From SG8-40 sp963792855 (lineage in GTDB: Bacteria; Pseudomonadota; Gammaproteobacteria; Burkholderiales; Eutrophovitaceae): 64,000 nucleotides of DNA. Location: positions 226,371 through 290,370 of the forward strand of contig CAWBXZ010000009.1 in the NCBI GenBank assembly GCA_963792855.1. The letters are read 5' to 3'. Each line of letters starts with the position of its first letter. Position 1 is the stretch's first letter. Positions 26,290 through 34,192 of the stretch are shown piece by piece. A model generated the notes under the pieces. The model saw only the letters and a list, made by a program, of their open reading frames with translations, searched no databases and was not told the origin of the DNA. The position numbers and the translations under genes are program-made.

Positions 26290-28002
26290 TCATCCGAGCA
26301 ACCACAACTGGGACAGATATTTCCAGTTCACGAAGTAGTACAGAACGAACGCAACCAGGAATACACCGGCAAAGACCAGTGTTCCCGGGGCTGCGAACCC
26401 TCCCAGACCGATGCCTCCATGACCCTCAATCGCTGCTGCGACCGGCGGCAATCTGTGCGGAACCGTGCTGCCACTGTAAACGTCCTTGGCGTCGAGGCGC
26501 TTGCCCCATAGCAGCGTCCCCACCGTCACAAAGATAAAGATGACGCCACCGACAATTGCCGCCAGACCCGCAAGTGCCATCAAGCCCATCATCAAATAGG
26601 CGGTACCCGGGTACTCATAGGGCATCGTCGACCCGGTGAATGCCATGTCCCAGTGACGCCGCGACACACCAAGGGTGCCCGCTCCCATCATGAACAAGGA
26701 GAACAGTGACATGCCGATTCCGAACAGGTAAGGCTGCCATTTCACCAGGCCGGGCATGATCATTTCGCGCCGGAATAACACGGGTAACAGGAAGTATGTA
26801 AGCGCCATGAACGCCAGCGTCGTTCCCACTACAACCGTTGCATGGAAATGTCCCGGTACGTAGATCGTGTTGTGAATAATGACGTTTAACTGCTCGGTGC
26901 CCATCATCACACCCGAGATACCGCCGAGAAAACCAAATCCCACCAGGGAAATAAACATTCCAGAAAACACCGGATTACCCCATGGTGCCTTGCGTATCCA
27001 TTCGAACAGGCCGCGGTTGTACCCCTTTGTACGCTGCGCCACTTCGATCGAACCCGGCACCGTCAGTCCATGAACCATGCTGGCGAGCACTGCGAGATAC
27101 ATCGCATAGCTGGTATTGAAAACCTTCCACGTAGAACTGACGCCGGGGTCCGCCAGCACATGGTGCGCGCTGGCAAGCTGAAGAAACAGGATATAGAGAA
27201 GAAAAGCGGTACGACTCACCTTTTCCGACATCGGCTTTGCACCGAAGACGATGGCAGCGATGGCGTACCAGACAGCAACGTGAGCAGCAACATTGATCTG
27301 TTGCGAAGAGTGCCCGAACGCCCACCATATGGTCTTGTACATCATCGCGTCGATCTGGTTGATCAGGCCGATCGACCACATGAAAGTGGGAATCAAAATA
27401 ATCGCACCTGAGGCGATGGTAAAGATGGCGATAATCGCCGCCGTGAGCGCTCCGAAAGTGACAAGGGGGATCGATCCTTCGTAGGTTCGTTCTGCCCGGG
27501 CGACTACCAGGGTACCCAGAAAGACGAAACACCCGAGCAATGCACCAACGGCAAAAAGGATCAATCCCAAATAGAAGTGCGGCGCAGCCGGCATTGGCGC
27601 GTAGGACGTCATCATCACGCTCGATCCGCCCTGCAGTATCGCGACATTGGTGACCACGGCACCGATTATCATCAGCGCGAAGGCGAGCCACGCAATGCGT
27701 GGCGTAGCAAGCCGGCATCGCAATAATGTTGACGCACAAAAATATAGTACCGCCATCTCGAAGAAGATGATCCAGAAGATGAGCATGTCGATACCGTGTG
27801 CCGTCAGCACCATATAGAACTGGTCGGCAGGCAGTAATCGAACTGCCGGCCAGCGGGTCAGCGTAACGAGCAACGCGAGTATGCCTCCCACCAGCAGCGA
27901 TACGACGCCCGCCACCGCGTTGAGTTTCATTAACGTTTCGGCGGACTTGTGGAATTGCAACCCGGTATCCGGACAGGTTCTGTACATTGGAGCGGTGGCC
28001 AT
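26290..28002 (-). CDS. norS: NorS, B-type heme-copper NO reductase subunit I (sNOR)
   Basis: 570 residues, B-family heme-copper oxidase fold. All metal-ligand histidines are present: His69 (helix II), His231 (helix VI), His280-His281 (LASAHHVLADPG) and His385/His387 (VPGHFHATVVVGTTLAF). In helix VI, WWAFGHSSQQ places Gln235 where oxygen reductases have the cross-linked Tyr (H-x3-Y). Loss of that Tyr with CuB-type ligands retained is the hallmark of the sNOR nitric oxide reductases. Its neighbours (CuA subunit, senC) agree. It would reduce NO to N2O at the membrane. Start 28002 has GGGAGG six bases upstream; a longer frame to 28071 overlaps the upstream gene and is rejected. Confidence 0.85.
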   Translation of the reverse strand: MATAPMYRTCPDTGLQFHKSAETLMKLNAVAGVVSLLVGGILALLVTLTRWPAVRLLPADQFYMVLTAHGIDMLIFWIIFFEMAVLYFCASTLLRCRLATPRIAWLAFALMIIGAVVTNVAILQGGSSVMMTSYAPMPAAPHFYLGLILFAVGALLGCFVFLGTLVVARAERTYEGSIPLVTFGALTAAIIAIFTIASGAIILIPTFMWSIGLINQIDAMMYKTIWWAFGHSSQQINVAAHVAVWYAIAAIVFGAKPMSEKVSRTAFLLYILFLQLASAHHVLADPGVSSTWKVFNTSYAMYLAVLASMVHGLTVPGSIEVAQRTKGYNRGLFEWIRKAPWGNPVFSGMFISLVGFGFLGGISGVMMGTEQLNVIIHNTIYVPGHFHATVVVGTTLAFMALTYFLLPVLFRREMIMPGLVKWQPYLFGIGMSLFSLFMMGAGTLGVSRRHWDMAFTGSTMPYEYPGTAYLMMGLMALAGLAAIVGGVIFIFVTVGTLLWGKRLDAKDVYSGSTVPHRLPPVAAAIEGHGGIGLGGFAAPGTLVFAGVFLVAFVLYYFVNWKYLSQLWLLG

Positions 28003-28015
28003 CTGACCTCCCTGT

Positions 28016-28564
28016 CTATTGCTTTTCGACAACGTAAAGGCTCGACACCATCGTGTGATGGCCGATGCCACAGTACTCGTTACAGATCACCGAGTACGAT
28101 CCGGCACGCGTCGGCGTGATCGTGTACACACCCTCATACCCGGGAATGACCTGAATGTTGATGTTCTCAGGTTGTAACGAGAACGAATGCATGTAATCCA
28201 TTGAAGACAGATGCAACCGGTAGCTCTGTCCGCGCTCGAGCTCAACGATCGGCCACCACGACCACAGCCTGCCAATGATATAAACGTCACTGCCCGCCGG
28301 CGGATGCACTACGGGGATGTTCTGTTCGGTTTCGGTGCGCACCGTGTACTTGTCCACCATCGCCTGGGTCTTTGCGCTGAACATCTCGGGCGTCGTGCGG
28401 TAGGCCTCGTTCGAAAGGTTCTGTTCTCCGAACACATGCCAGTAGGGCATCATGAAGAACATGATCAGACACCACAGGAATGCGATCACGATCCATGTGC
28501 CCTCGACCCGGTCAATCGGCTGTTTCCACCATACTCGAGTGCCAGGCGGCAGAATTGCGCTCAT
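28016..28564 (-). CDS. norY: NorY, CuA-type subunit II of sNOR
   Basis: 182 residues: one N-terminal membrane helix (TWIVIAFLWCLIMFFMM) and a cupredoxin domain. The complete CuA site is His126 (DYMHSF) plus Cys161, Cys165, His169 and Met172 in CNEYCGIGHHTM. It receives electrons from a periplasmic cytochrome or cupredoxin and passes them to the heme-copper subunit. The short form with one helix is typical of B-type enzymes. It ends 13 bases before norS and depends on SCO-type copper delivery, consistent with senC downstream. Confidence 0.88.
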   Translation of the reverse strand: MSAILPPGTRVWWKQPIDRVEGTWIVIAFLWCLIMFFMMPYWHVFGEQNLSNEAYRTTPEMFSAKTQAMVDKYTVRTETEQNIPVVHPPAGSDVYIIGRLWSWWPIVELERGQSYRLHLSSMDYMHSFSLQPENINIQVIPGYEGVYTITPTRAGSYSVICNEYCGIGHHTMVSSLYVVEKQ

Positions 28565-28592
28565 GCGGATTCCTCCATGTCAGGCCAATTGT

Positions 28593-28778
28593 TTACTTGG
28601 CGAGCGGGATGGTGACGATTTCCATCACACCCCACAGAATGTAGAAAACGGTGGGGATAGTGATACCCAGGAAAAGCAGCAGGAAAGGGTTATCCAGTAT
28701 TTGTTGCATCACTGGCACTCTTTCTTCCGGTTCGGGAGGTTCACCTCCACCCGGGGCCGGTTGTACCGTATCGGTCAT
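28593..28778 (-). CDS. Small one-helix subunit of the sNOR complex
   Basis: 61 residues: a proline- and glutamate-rich N-terminal tail (QPAPGGGEPPEPEERVP) then one membrane helix (FLLLFLGITIPTVFYILWGVMEI). Size, topology and place directly before the CuA subunit match subunit IIa-like peptides of ba3-type oxidases, where IIa supplies the helix missing from subunit II. The assignment is by context, not by sequence motif. It is first gene after the Dnr box at 28904. Confidence 0.7.
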   Translation of the reverse strand: MTDTVQPAPGGGEPPEPEERVPVMQQILDNPFLLLFLGITIPTVFYILWGVMEIVTIPLAK

Positions 28779-28903
28779 CTTGCACCTCCTCGTGGCATCG
28801 CCATGACATTGCCTGGAACGTCATTCATTGTCGCGTCGCCTCTTGTCGCGACACTAACGCTTGAACGTGCGACTGAGGCTACGCGGCCCGCAGCGGAAAA
28901 AAC

Positions 28904-28917
28904 TTGATTCGCATCAA
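28904..28917 (-). promoter_or_regulatory. Perfect Dnr/FNR-type box for the sNOR operon
   Basis: TTGAT-TCGC-ATCAA is a perfect consensus. Toward the minus strand, TAGCCT (28881 to 28876) fits the -10 for a box centred at -41.5 and predicts a start near 28869. On the plus side no -10 fits, though heme A synthase begins 87 bases away and could share the site. Confidence 0.8.
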
Positions 28918-29003
28918 GAAATACCAGCCATCCGCGTAGCCGCCGTCCACCGCGGCTTCGTGCGCTTAGAATACGCAACTCGCTATCACGATATTCAATC
29001 AGC

Positions 29004-30041
29004 ATGAACGGACAACTGAAGAACGCCGCTTCCGGGAGCATTGCAGCATGGTTGTTGCTGTGCTGCGTGCTGGTCCTGATTATGGTTGTCGTTGGCGGTG
29101 TAACACGCTTGACGCATTCCGGGTTGTCTATTGTCGAGTGGCGGCCCGTAGTTGGCACCATTCCGCCGCTCAATCAGTCCGACTGGGATAATGAGTTCAA
29201 AAAATACCAGGCGACACCCGAGTACCAGCAAGTCAACAAGGGTATGTCCGTCGATGAGTTCAAACGCATCTACTGGTGGGAGTATTCGCACCGCCTGCTC
29301 GGGCGTAGTATCGGCCTCGTGTTCTTGCTGCCTTTTCTGTATTTTTTGCTGCGCGGCAACATCCGCGGCCCGCTCGCATGGAAGCTGGCCGGTATTTTCG
29401 TGCTCGGCGCCCTCCAAGGCGGGATGGGCTGGTACATGGTCAAGAGCGGATTGGTAGACGATCCACGGGTCAGCCAGTACCGTCTTGCGGCACATTTGGG
29501 AATTGCCTTTCTGATACTGGGTGCAATGCTATGGACGGCGCTCGACCTGCTCGATCCACCGCGCGGCCGCCTTTCTCTGGCGCAGCACCGGCTTGCCCGT
29601 CATGCCCTTGCCATCAGCGCATTGATATTTCTGATGGTGATTTCCGGTGCGTTCGTCGCCGGCATTCGCGCCGGGCTCGCCTACAACAGCTTCCCGTTAA
29701 TGAACGGACACTTCATTCCACCCGGAATCCTGATGCTCGATCCGTGGTGGAAGAACCTGTTTGCCAACATTGCGACGGTGCAATTCAATCATCGCCTGAT
29801 CGCCTGGCTGCTGATCGTCCTGATCCCGCTCTTCTGGCTGACGACGCTCCGCCTCCGTTTGCCCCGCCACACGCGTGTCGCCGTGGGTTTCATGCTGACA
29901 ATGCTCGTCATACAGGTCGGGCTTGGCATCGCAACCCTTTTGCTGGCCGTCCCGGTTTCACTTGCGGCGGCACATCAGGGCGGCGCTGCGATATTGTTTT
30001 GTGCGAGCCTGTGGACAAGTCATTCGCTACGCGGCAATTGA
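29004..30041 (+). CDS. ctaA: Heme A synthase (COX15/CtaA)
   Basis: 345 residues with eight hydrophobic helices and the COX15 signatures GGVTRLTHSGLSIVEWRP, YWWEYSHRLLGR, QYRLAAHLGIA, NHRLIAW and AAHQGGA. It oxidises the C8 methyl of heme o to a formyl group, giving heme a. Type-2 (proteobacterial) form by length. It diverges from the sNOR operon, which carries heme O synthase, so the pair can make A-type heme. It may equally serve an aa3 oxidase elsewhere in the genome. Confidence 0.92.
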   Translation: MNGQLKNAASGSIAAWLLLCCVLVLIMVVVGGVTRLTHSGLSIVEWRPVVGTIPPLNQSDWDNEFKKYQATPEYQQVNKGMSVDEFKRIYWWEYSHRLLGRSIGLVFLLPFLYFLLRGNIRGPLAWKLAGIFVLGALQGGMGWYMVKSGLVDDPRVSQYRLAAHLGIAFLILGAMLWTALDLLDPPRGRLSLAQHRLARHALAISALIFLMVISGAFVAGIRAGLAYNSFPLMNGHFIPPGILMLDPWWKNLFANIATVQFNHRLIAWLLIVLIPLFWLTTLRLRLPRHTRVAVGFMLTMLVIQVGLGIATLLLAVPVSLAAAHQGGAAILFCASLWTSHSLRGN

Positions 30042-30178
30042 CGCACCGCCATTCTCGGGGGCAAGCTGGTACACGGCATTTGAAATCGTTCATTCTTTTT
30101 TTAAGGCATCAACATGCGGCACTGGCGCAACAACGCAACTAACGACAAACTGTCTCCTTAACTGAACTGAGGACTCAA

Positions 30179-30862
30179 ATGTCCAGACCGGAACTCAACC
30201 AAAGCACGATGGTTGTTCGAATCTCGGCGCTTGCCACTATCCTCGTGCTGGCAATTCTCGCAACCAGCGCGTATTTGCGGCTGACGGCAACACCGGCGTC
30301 CTGCCCTCCGAACTCGGTCTGCGCGGCGGCACAACAGGAAGCCGCGGTCGTAGTCACGCCGGAGCAGAGGATTGCTCGCGTCGCGCACCGCCTGTCAGCA
30401 TCCGCGGTTGCGGTACTTGCGTTGCTCGTTGCCTTCATCATATGGACGTCCCGGACTCATCTGTTGCGCCGCCACCGCGGCCTGTCGATCGTTGTGCTCA
30501 TTCTCGTGCTGTTTCTGGCAGTACTGGGGGCGGTGACCCGCAGCACCTACACACCTGCAGTGATACTTGGAAACGTGTTGGCGAGCAATGCACTCGCCGG
30601 TCTCTTCTGGTGGGTCTGGCTGAGAACGCGCAAGGAAGCGCCTGCCAAGCTCGCACCAGCACGCAGAACGCGCTCGGTCCTTGCGGTCGCGGCCATCTGC
30701 GTCGCAGTGTGTCACATTGGGTTTGTTGCACTAGGCGGCGTGACCGTCGGAAACGGCACATCGGCCTCCCTGCCCGTCTCACTCGCTCACAACATGGTAG
30801 CGACGATCGTTTTCCTGGCAACGCTGTGGTGGCTTTCACGAACTCTGTCACCGCCAGATTGA
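30179..30862 (+). CDS. COX15/CtaA-like membrane protein (short form)
   Basis: 227 residues, six hydrophobic segments. AYLRLTATPASCPPNSVC is followed by IARVAHRLSASAVAVLALLV and a later SLAHNMVATIVFLATLWWL. The two His-containing helices resemble heme-binding helices of heme A synthase, but the protein is only two-thirds as long and lacks the other signature segments. A CPPNSVC pair could form a disulfide. It may be a heme-handling paralogue or an assembly factor. It is 137 bases after ctaA in the same direction, and its stop codon overlaps the next Dnr box. Confidence 0.65.
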   Translation: MSRPELNQSTMVVRISALATILVLAILATSAYLRLTATPASCPPNSVCAAAQQEAAVVVTPEQRIARVAHRLSASAVAVLALLVAFIIWTSRTHLLRRHRGLSIVVLILVLFLAVLGAVTRSTYTPAVILGNVLASNALAGLFWWVWLRTRKEAPAKLAPARRTRSVLAVAAICVAVCHIGFVALGGVTVGNGTSASLPVSLAHNMVATIVFLATLWWLSRTLSPPD

Positions 30863-30872
30863 TTCGTATCAA
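30859..30872 (+). promoter_or_regulatory. Perfect Dnr/FNR-type box upstream of the hemerythrin gene
   Basis: TTGAT-TCGT-ATCAA is a perfect consensus. It overlaps the stop codon of the COX15-like gene and is centred 61 bases before the hemerythrin ATG. The expected -10 position (30895-30900) reads GAACAA, a poor match, so promoter spacing is less convincing than at the other sites. Confidence 0.7.
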
Positions 30873-30926
30873 GGTACAACGGTCGCACTGCCCGGAACAA
30901 TGTCCGTCGAACGCAGGAGCTTCACG

Positions 30927-31373
30927 ATGGGCGATGTCAGTTCGTACATGATGCACAAGAGACACGACAGCGATCGCAATCTGGCCAGCGCCAGGAATGC
31001 CGCAACGCGCGGGCACTGGTTTGACTGCGAGGTATATACAAAGGCGTTTCTTGACGCAATGGAGTCTTATTTCGTAATCGAGGAATCGATCCTTTTTCCC
31101 GCGTTCGAAGAAGAGACCGGCGGAGCGATCGGCTTGACGCGCCTGATGCTGCTTGAACACCTGCGATTGCGCAAGCTCATGGAAACACTGTCCGAGACGT
31201 CGACGAATAAGGACTGGATCGGGTTTCAGACTTGCGCCAGCACTCTCGCTGCGACGATGCGGCGTTACAATTTGCACGAGGAACGGTATTTCTACCCAAT
31301 GGTCGAAGACTTGCTCGCGGACCAATGCCCGGCGCTGCAGGCAGACATTGCCGACCTGACTGATGACGTTTGA
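30927..31373 (+). CDS. Hemerythrin HHE-domain protein
   Basis: About 148 residues, a four-helix bundle with the HHE ligand spacing: MMHKRHDSDRN, ESILFPAFEEE, LLEHLRLRKLME and HEERYFYPMVED. Such proteins bind a di-iron centre and sense or scavenge O2 or NO, or protect iron-sulfur centres. Placement under a Dnr-type box in a denitrification region suggests an NO-related role, comparable to NorA/DnrN-type proteins. AGGAG at 30916-30920 supports ATG 30927 over 30900. Confidence 0.85.
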   Translation: MGDVSSYMMHKRHDSDRNLASARNAATRGHWFDCEVYTKAFLDAMESYFVIEESILFPAFEEETGGAIGLTRLMLLEHLRLRKLMETLSETSTNKDWIGFQTCASTLAATMRRYNLHEERYFYPMVEDLLADQCPALQADIADLTDDV

Positions 31374-31563
31374 GCCATTCCGGAGAAACGTCGCTGCTCA
31401 TGCGCCGGAAGGGTTGCAACAATTCCTGCGGTACAGTTAGATGACTCCCGCAAAACGATGTTTCGAATCGTCATTTCTGCAAGTTGTGCCGGCGCGCCGG
31501 CTTGCACTTGCTGTTGAGACGCACCTGATCTGATGCACGTCTGAAAACCGGACAGAAGGAACA

Positions 31564-32142
31564 ATGATGGCAAGGATTCCCTTGTTGAACACAGAATCTG
31601 ACGTGACAGATGAAGTGCGGGATGTTCTCAGGAGCGCCGAGGCGATGGGACTCGAGCGATTCATGAACCAGTTCGCAGCGCTGGCGCATCATCCACCGCT
31701 GGCAAAAGCGTTTCAAGGCGTGATGCAGGCCTATTACACTGGAAGCATGGTCGAGAAGAAGTATCTTGAACTGGCGATCCTGATGATTTCCCGTCTCAAT
31801 CAGTGCAACTACTGCGTTATTCACCACACGCCGCCAGCCCTGAGCCAAGGCATCAGCGCGGCGCAATTGCGGGCTATCGAAGACGGCTCTTGGGCCGAGA
31901 GCGCGCTGTTTGATCCGGTCGAGCGTGCCGTGCTGCGTTTCGCTGAACAGATGAACACCCGGAAAGGCCGCATCGATGATTCGCTTTTCGACGAACTGGG
32001 TAAAATATTTGATCAGGCACAGATCGTGGAACTGACGGTCCGAATCGGTATGTGCGAATTTTTCAACCGCTTCAATGAAGCACTGCAACTGGACATCGAA
32101 CCCGTCGCTGGCAGACTGTACGCCGACGCAACGGGCAGTTAA
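31564..32142 (+). CDS. AhpD-like / carboxymuconolactone decarboxylase-family protein
   Basis: 192 residues, all-helical, with the redox motif CNYCVIHHTPPAL (C-x2-C followed by His), which is the AhpD/peroxidase-related CMD signature. AAGGA precedes the start. These proteins act as thiol peroxidases or as alkylhydroperoxidase partners. It follows the hemerythrin gene by 190 bases in the same direction, pointing to oxidative or nitrosative stress protection. The physiological substrate is not evident. Confidence 0.85.
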   Translation: MMARIPLLNTESDVTDEVRDVLRSAEAMGLERFMNQFAALAHHPPLAKAFQGVMQAYYTGSMVEKKYLELAILMISRLNQCNYCVIHHTPPALSQGISAAQLRAIEDGSWAESALFDPVERAVLRFAEQMNTRKGRIDDSLFDELGKIFDQAQIVELTVRIGMCEFFNRFNEALQLDIEPVAGRLYADATGS

Positions 32143-32278
32143 GCCGCAGCCCAACCGGCCTGGCGTATCCAATCCGCCGCCCGGCTTGTGAGCGGCAGAT
32201 GACCCGGGACGTCGAGTGCAAGCCGCCACATGGTTCAGACAACGGTATTCGTCAATCTCCGTCGGGCGCGAAAGAAAT

Positions 32279-32818
32279 TCACACCGTCCGGTTCAGTTGC
32301 CAGGTCCTTAATGCCGTGTAGACCGGGCCGGTCTGGCAGGTCTGGGAACGTACAAGGGAAAAGCTGTCCACCATCCAGCGGTACGACTCGTCCGCTTGCC
32401 CTGTCTTCATCTCACGCCGGACGTTGCGCAACAGCGTGACATGCGGCCTGAATGGCCGTTGCTCGACACAAAAACCCGCCGCCACCAAATGATGGCGCAG
32501 TGCCTCAACCAGTTTTTCAAAGGCTTCCGGCAGCGTTGCCGGCGCGATCCAGCCCACCGCACTGCGCTTCCAGATGCCGGTTCGGGTCAACTCGAGCTCG
32601 AACCGTGCTGCCTGCAGCGCATCGCCTACGGCATTCAGCGCATCGATGCGCGTGACGGAAACGTCACCCAGAAACGCCAGCGTCAGGTGAATCCGGTTTG
32701 CCGCGACCACGCGCCCGCCCGCCTCTGCTCGCATGCGCTGTCCAAGTTCATGCAGTGCCCTGCGCAGCGCAGCGCCCGGCCAAAGCGCGAAAAACAGTCG
32801 CTGTACCGTCTGGTTCAA
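32279..32818 (-). CDS. thpR: ThpR, RNA 2',3'-cyclic phosphodiesterase (2H family)
   Basis: About 179 residues with the two HxTx catalytic motifs, HLTLAFLGDV and HVTLLRNV, and an N-terminal RLFFALWPGAALRRAL. 2H phosphoesterases hydrolyse 2',3'-cyclic phosphates and can ligate RNA halves in vitro. No ATG lies near the expected beginning, so a TTG at 32818 is chosen; it gives the usual family length. The open frame continues back through ispF but that part is a shadow. It is 16 bases downstream of ispF, same operon. Confidence 0.85.
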   Translation of the reverse strand: MNQTVQRLFFALWPGAALRRALHELGQRMRAEAGGRVVAANRIHLTLAFLGDVSVTRIDALNAVGDALQAARFELELTRTGIWKRSAVGWIAPATLPEAFEKLVEALRHHLVAAGFCVEQRPFRPHVTLLRNVRREMKTGQADESYRWMVDSFSLVRSQTCQTGPVYTALRTWQLNRTV

Positions 32819-32834
32819 CGGAGGATCGCTGCGT

Positions 32835-33308
32835 TCAAACCGGCTTGAGCAGTGCAACTGCCTTTGCGGCGATCCCCTCTCCGCGTCCGGCAAACCCGAG
32901 ACGTTCGGTTGTCTTTGCCTTGACGCTGACACTTGCCGCCTCCAGTTGCAGGTCTGCCGCAATATTGGCAACCATGGCGGCAATATAAGGCGCCATTTTC
33001 GGCTGCTGCGCGATGATCGTCGAGTCGATGTTGCCAATGGCATATCCGGCATCCTCAACGAGTTTCCTGACTTGCCGCAGCAGCGCACGGCTGTCGGCAC
33101 CGGCATGCCGTTCGTCGGTATCGGGGAAATGCTGGCCGATGTCTCCCAGCGCGGCGGCGCCGAGCAATGCATCGCAGATGGCGTGCAGCAAAACGTCGGC
33201 GTCGGAATGCCCGGCGAGTCCTCTGTCAAACGGGATGGTCACACCGCCGATGATCAGCGCGCGGCCGACCACCAGCGCGTGTACGTCGAAGCCTTCGCCT
33301 ATGCGCAT
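32835..33308 (-). CDS. ispF: IspF, 2-C-methyl-D-erythritol 2,4-cyclodiphosphate synthase
   Basis: 157 residues with the zinc-binding DVHAL start, GHSDADVLLHAICDALLGA and IDSTIIAQQPKM. It cyclises CDP-methylerythritol phosphate in the non-mevalonate isoprenoid pathway. It overlaps ispD by ten bases; the two catalyse near-consecutive steps. Length and motifs are standard. Confidence 0.97.
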   Translation of the reverse strand: MRIGEGFDVHALVVGRALIIGGVTIPFDRGLAGHSDADVLLHAICDALLGAAALGDIGQHFPDTDERHAGADSRALLRQVRKLVEDAGYAIGNIDSTIIAQQPKMAPYIAAMVANIAADLQLEAASVSVKAKTTERLGFAGRGEGIAAKAVALLKPV

Positions 33309-34057
33309 GGATCTTCCTTACCTGACCTGATTGGCCGTTGTCCGGCAATGCCTTTGCTCGCCGCCACACTGCGTGCGCCCAGAATGGTTTCAGCAAGCCT
33401 GTGATCACCGGGAAAGGTCACCTTGAGGTTCTCGGTCACCGATTCGATGATCAACGGCTGGAAACCCAGCCACTCGATCGCGGACGACTCGTCAGTTATT
33501 TCGCTCGATTGCATTTCAGTCAAGGCGCGTTCGAGCAAGCCGCGACGAAACATTTGCGGCGTTTGCGCACCCCACAAACCCTCCCTCGACCGGGTGCCGA
33601 TGACCCGGTTGCTGTCATCAGCGGACTTCAGCGTGTCGGCAATGCGCACGGCAAGCAAGCCGCCGATCGCATCGTCTCCCACGCCGTCGATCAGGTGGTC
33701 GACCAGCTCGACTGAAAGACAGGGCCGGGCGGCATCATGCACCAGCACCCAATCATCGGAACCGATGTCTCCATCGAGAGCCAGCAAGCCATTACGAACG
33801 CTTTGCGCGCGCGTTTCACCGCCAACGCGGTGGAACTGCAGCTTGGCACCCGACACTTCCCAGTCAAACCGCTGAAACCATGTATCGTCCGCCGAGATGA
33901 CTACGGCGACCGCGGATATGCGCGGATGCCGCGTGAGCACTGCAACCGAATGCGCCAGCATCGGTTTTCCAAGCATGTCTACGTACTGCTTCGGGCGGCC
34001 ATCGCCGAAACGCGATCCGGTTCCTGCCGCGGGCACCAGCGCAACATAGCGCGTCAT
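33299..34057 (-). CDS. ispD: IspD, 2-C-methyl-D-erythritol 4-phosphate cytidylyltransferase
   Basis: About 252 residues, nucleotidyltransferase fold with VPAAGTGSRFGDGRPKQY, VHDAARPC and WGAQTPQMF. It transfers CMP to methylerythritol phosphate. ATG 34057 (MTRYVALVPAAG) is the conserved beginning; a longer frame to 34114 adds an unrelated leader. Divergent from mfd, with the mfd -10 box between them. Confidence 0.96.
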   Translation of the reverse strand: MTRYVALVPAAGTGSRFGDGRPKQYVDMLGKPMLAHSVAVLTRHPRISAVAVVISADDTWFQRFDWEVSGAKLQFHRVGGETRAQSVRNGLLALDGDIGSDDWVLVHDAARPCLSVELVDHLIDGVGDDAIGGLLAVRIADTLKSADDSNRVIGTRSREGLWGAQTPQMFRRGLLERALTEMQSSEITDESSAIEWLGFQPLIIESVTENLKVTFPGDHRLAETILGARSVAASKGIAGQRPIRSGKEDPCA

Positions 34058-34167
34058 GGGAATACTTTCAGGTTGCTTGCTGGCATTATCCGTGTCCAAC
34101 CGCATCACCCGCAAGACCAGAGGCGCCGGGACTGGCCAAACGCCCTTCCGCGCGCTCGCTTCTCACT

Positions 34168-34173
34168 TATAAT
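34168..34173 (+). promoter_or_regulatory. Predicted -10 box of mfd
   Basis: A perfect TATAAT lies 20 bases before the mfd ATG at 34193 in the ispD-mfd divergent region. The -35 (TTCCGC near 34146) is poor. It would give a leader of about a dozen bases. Confidence 0.45.
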
Positions 34174-34192
34174 GGGGCGCTTTTCAGGCAGT

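Noticed and set aside
26290..28002. Ordinary ba3-type oxygen reductase
   Set aside because: The active-site Tyr four residues after the helix VI His is Gln, and the neighbouring genes match the norSY-senC pattern.
33737..34192. 150-residue N-terminal extension of Mfd
   Set aside because: It overlaps ispD antisense, and the mfd -10 box lies inside it; the family begins near the ATG at 34193.
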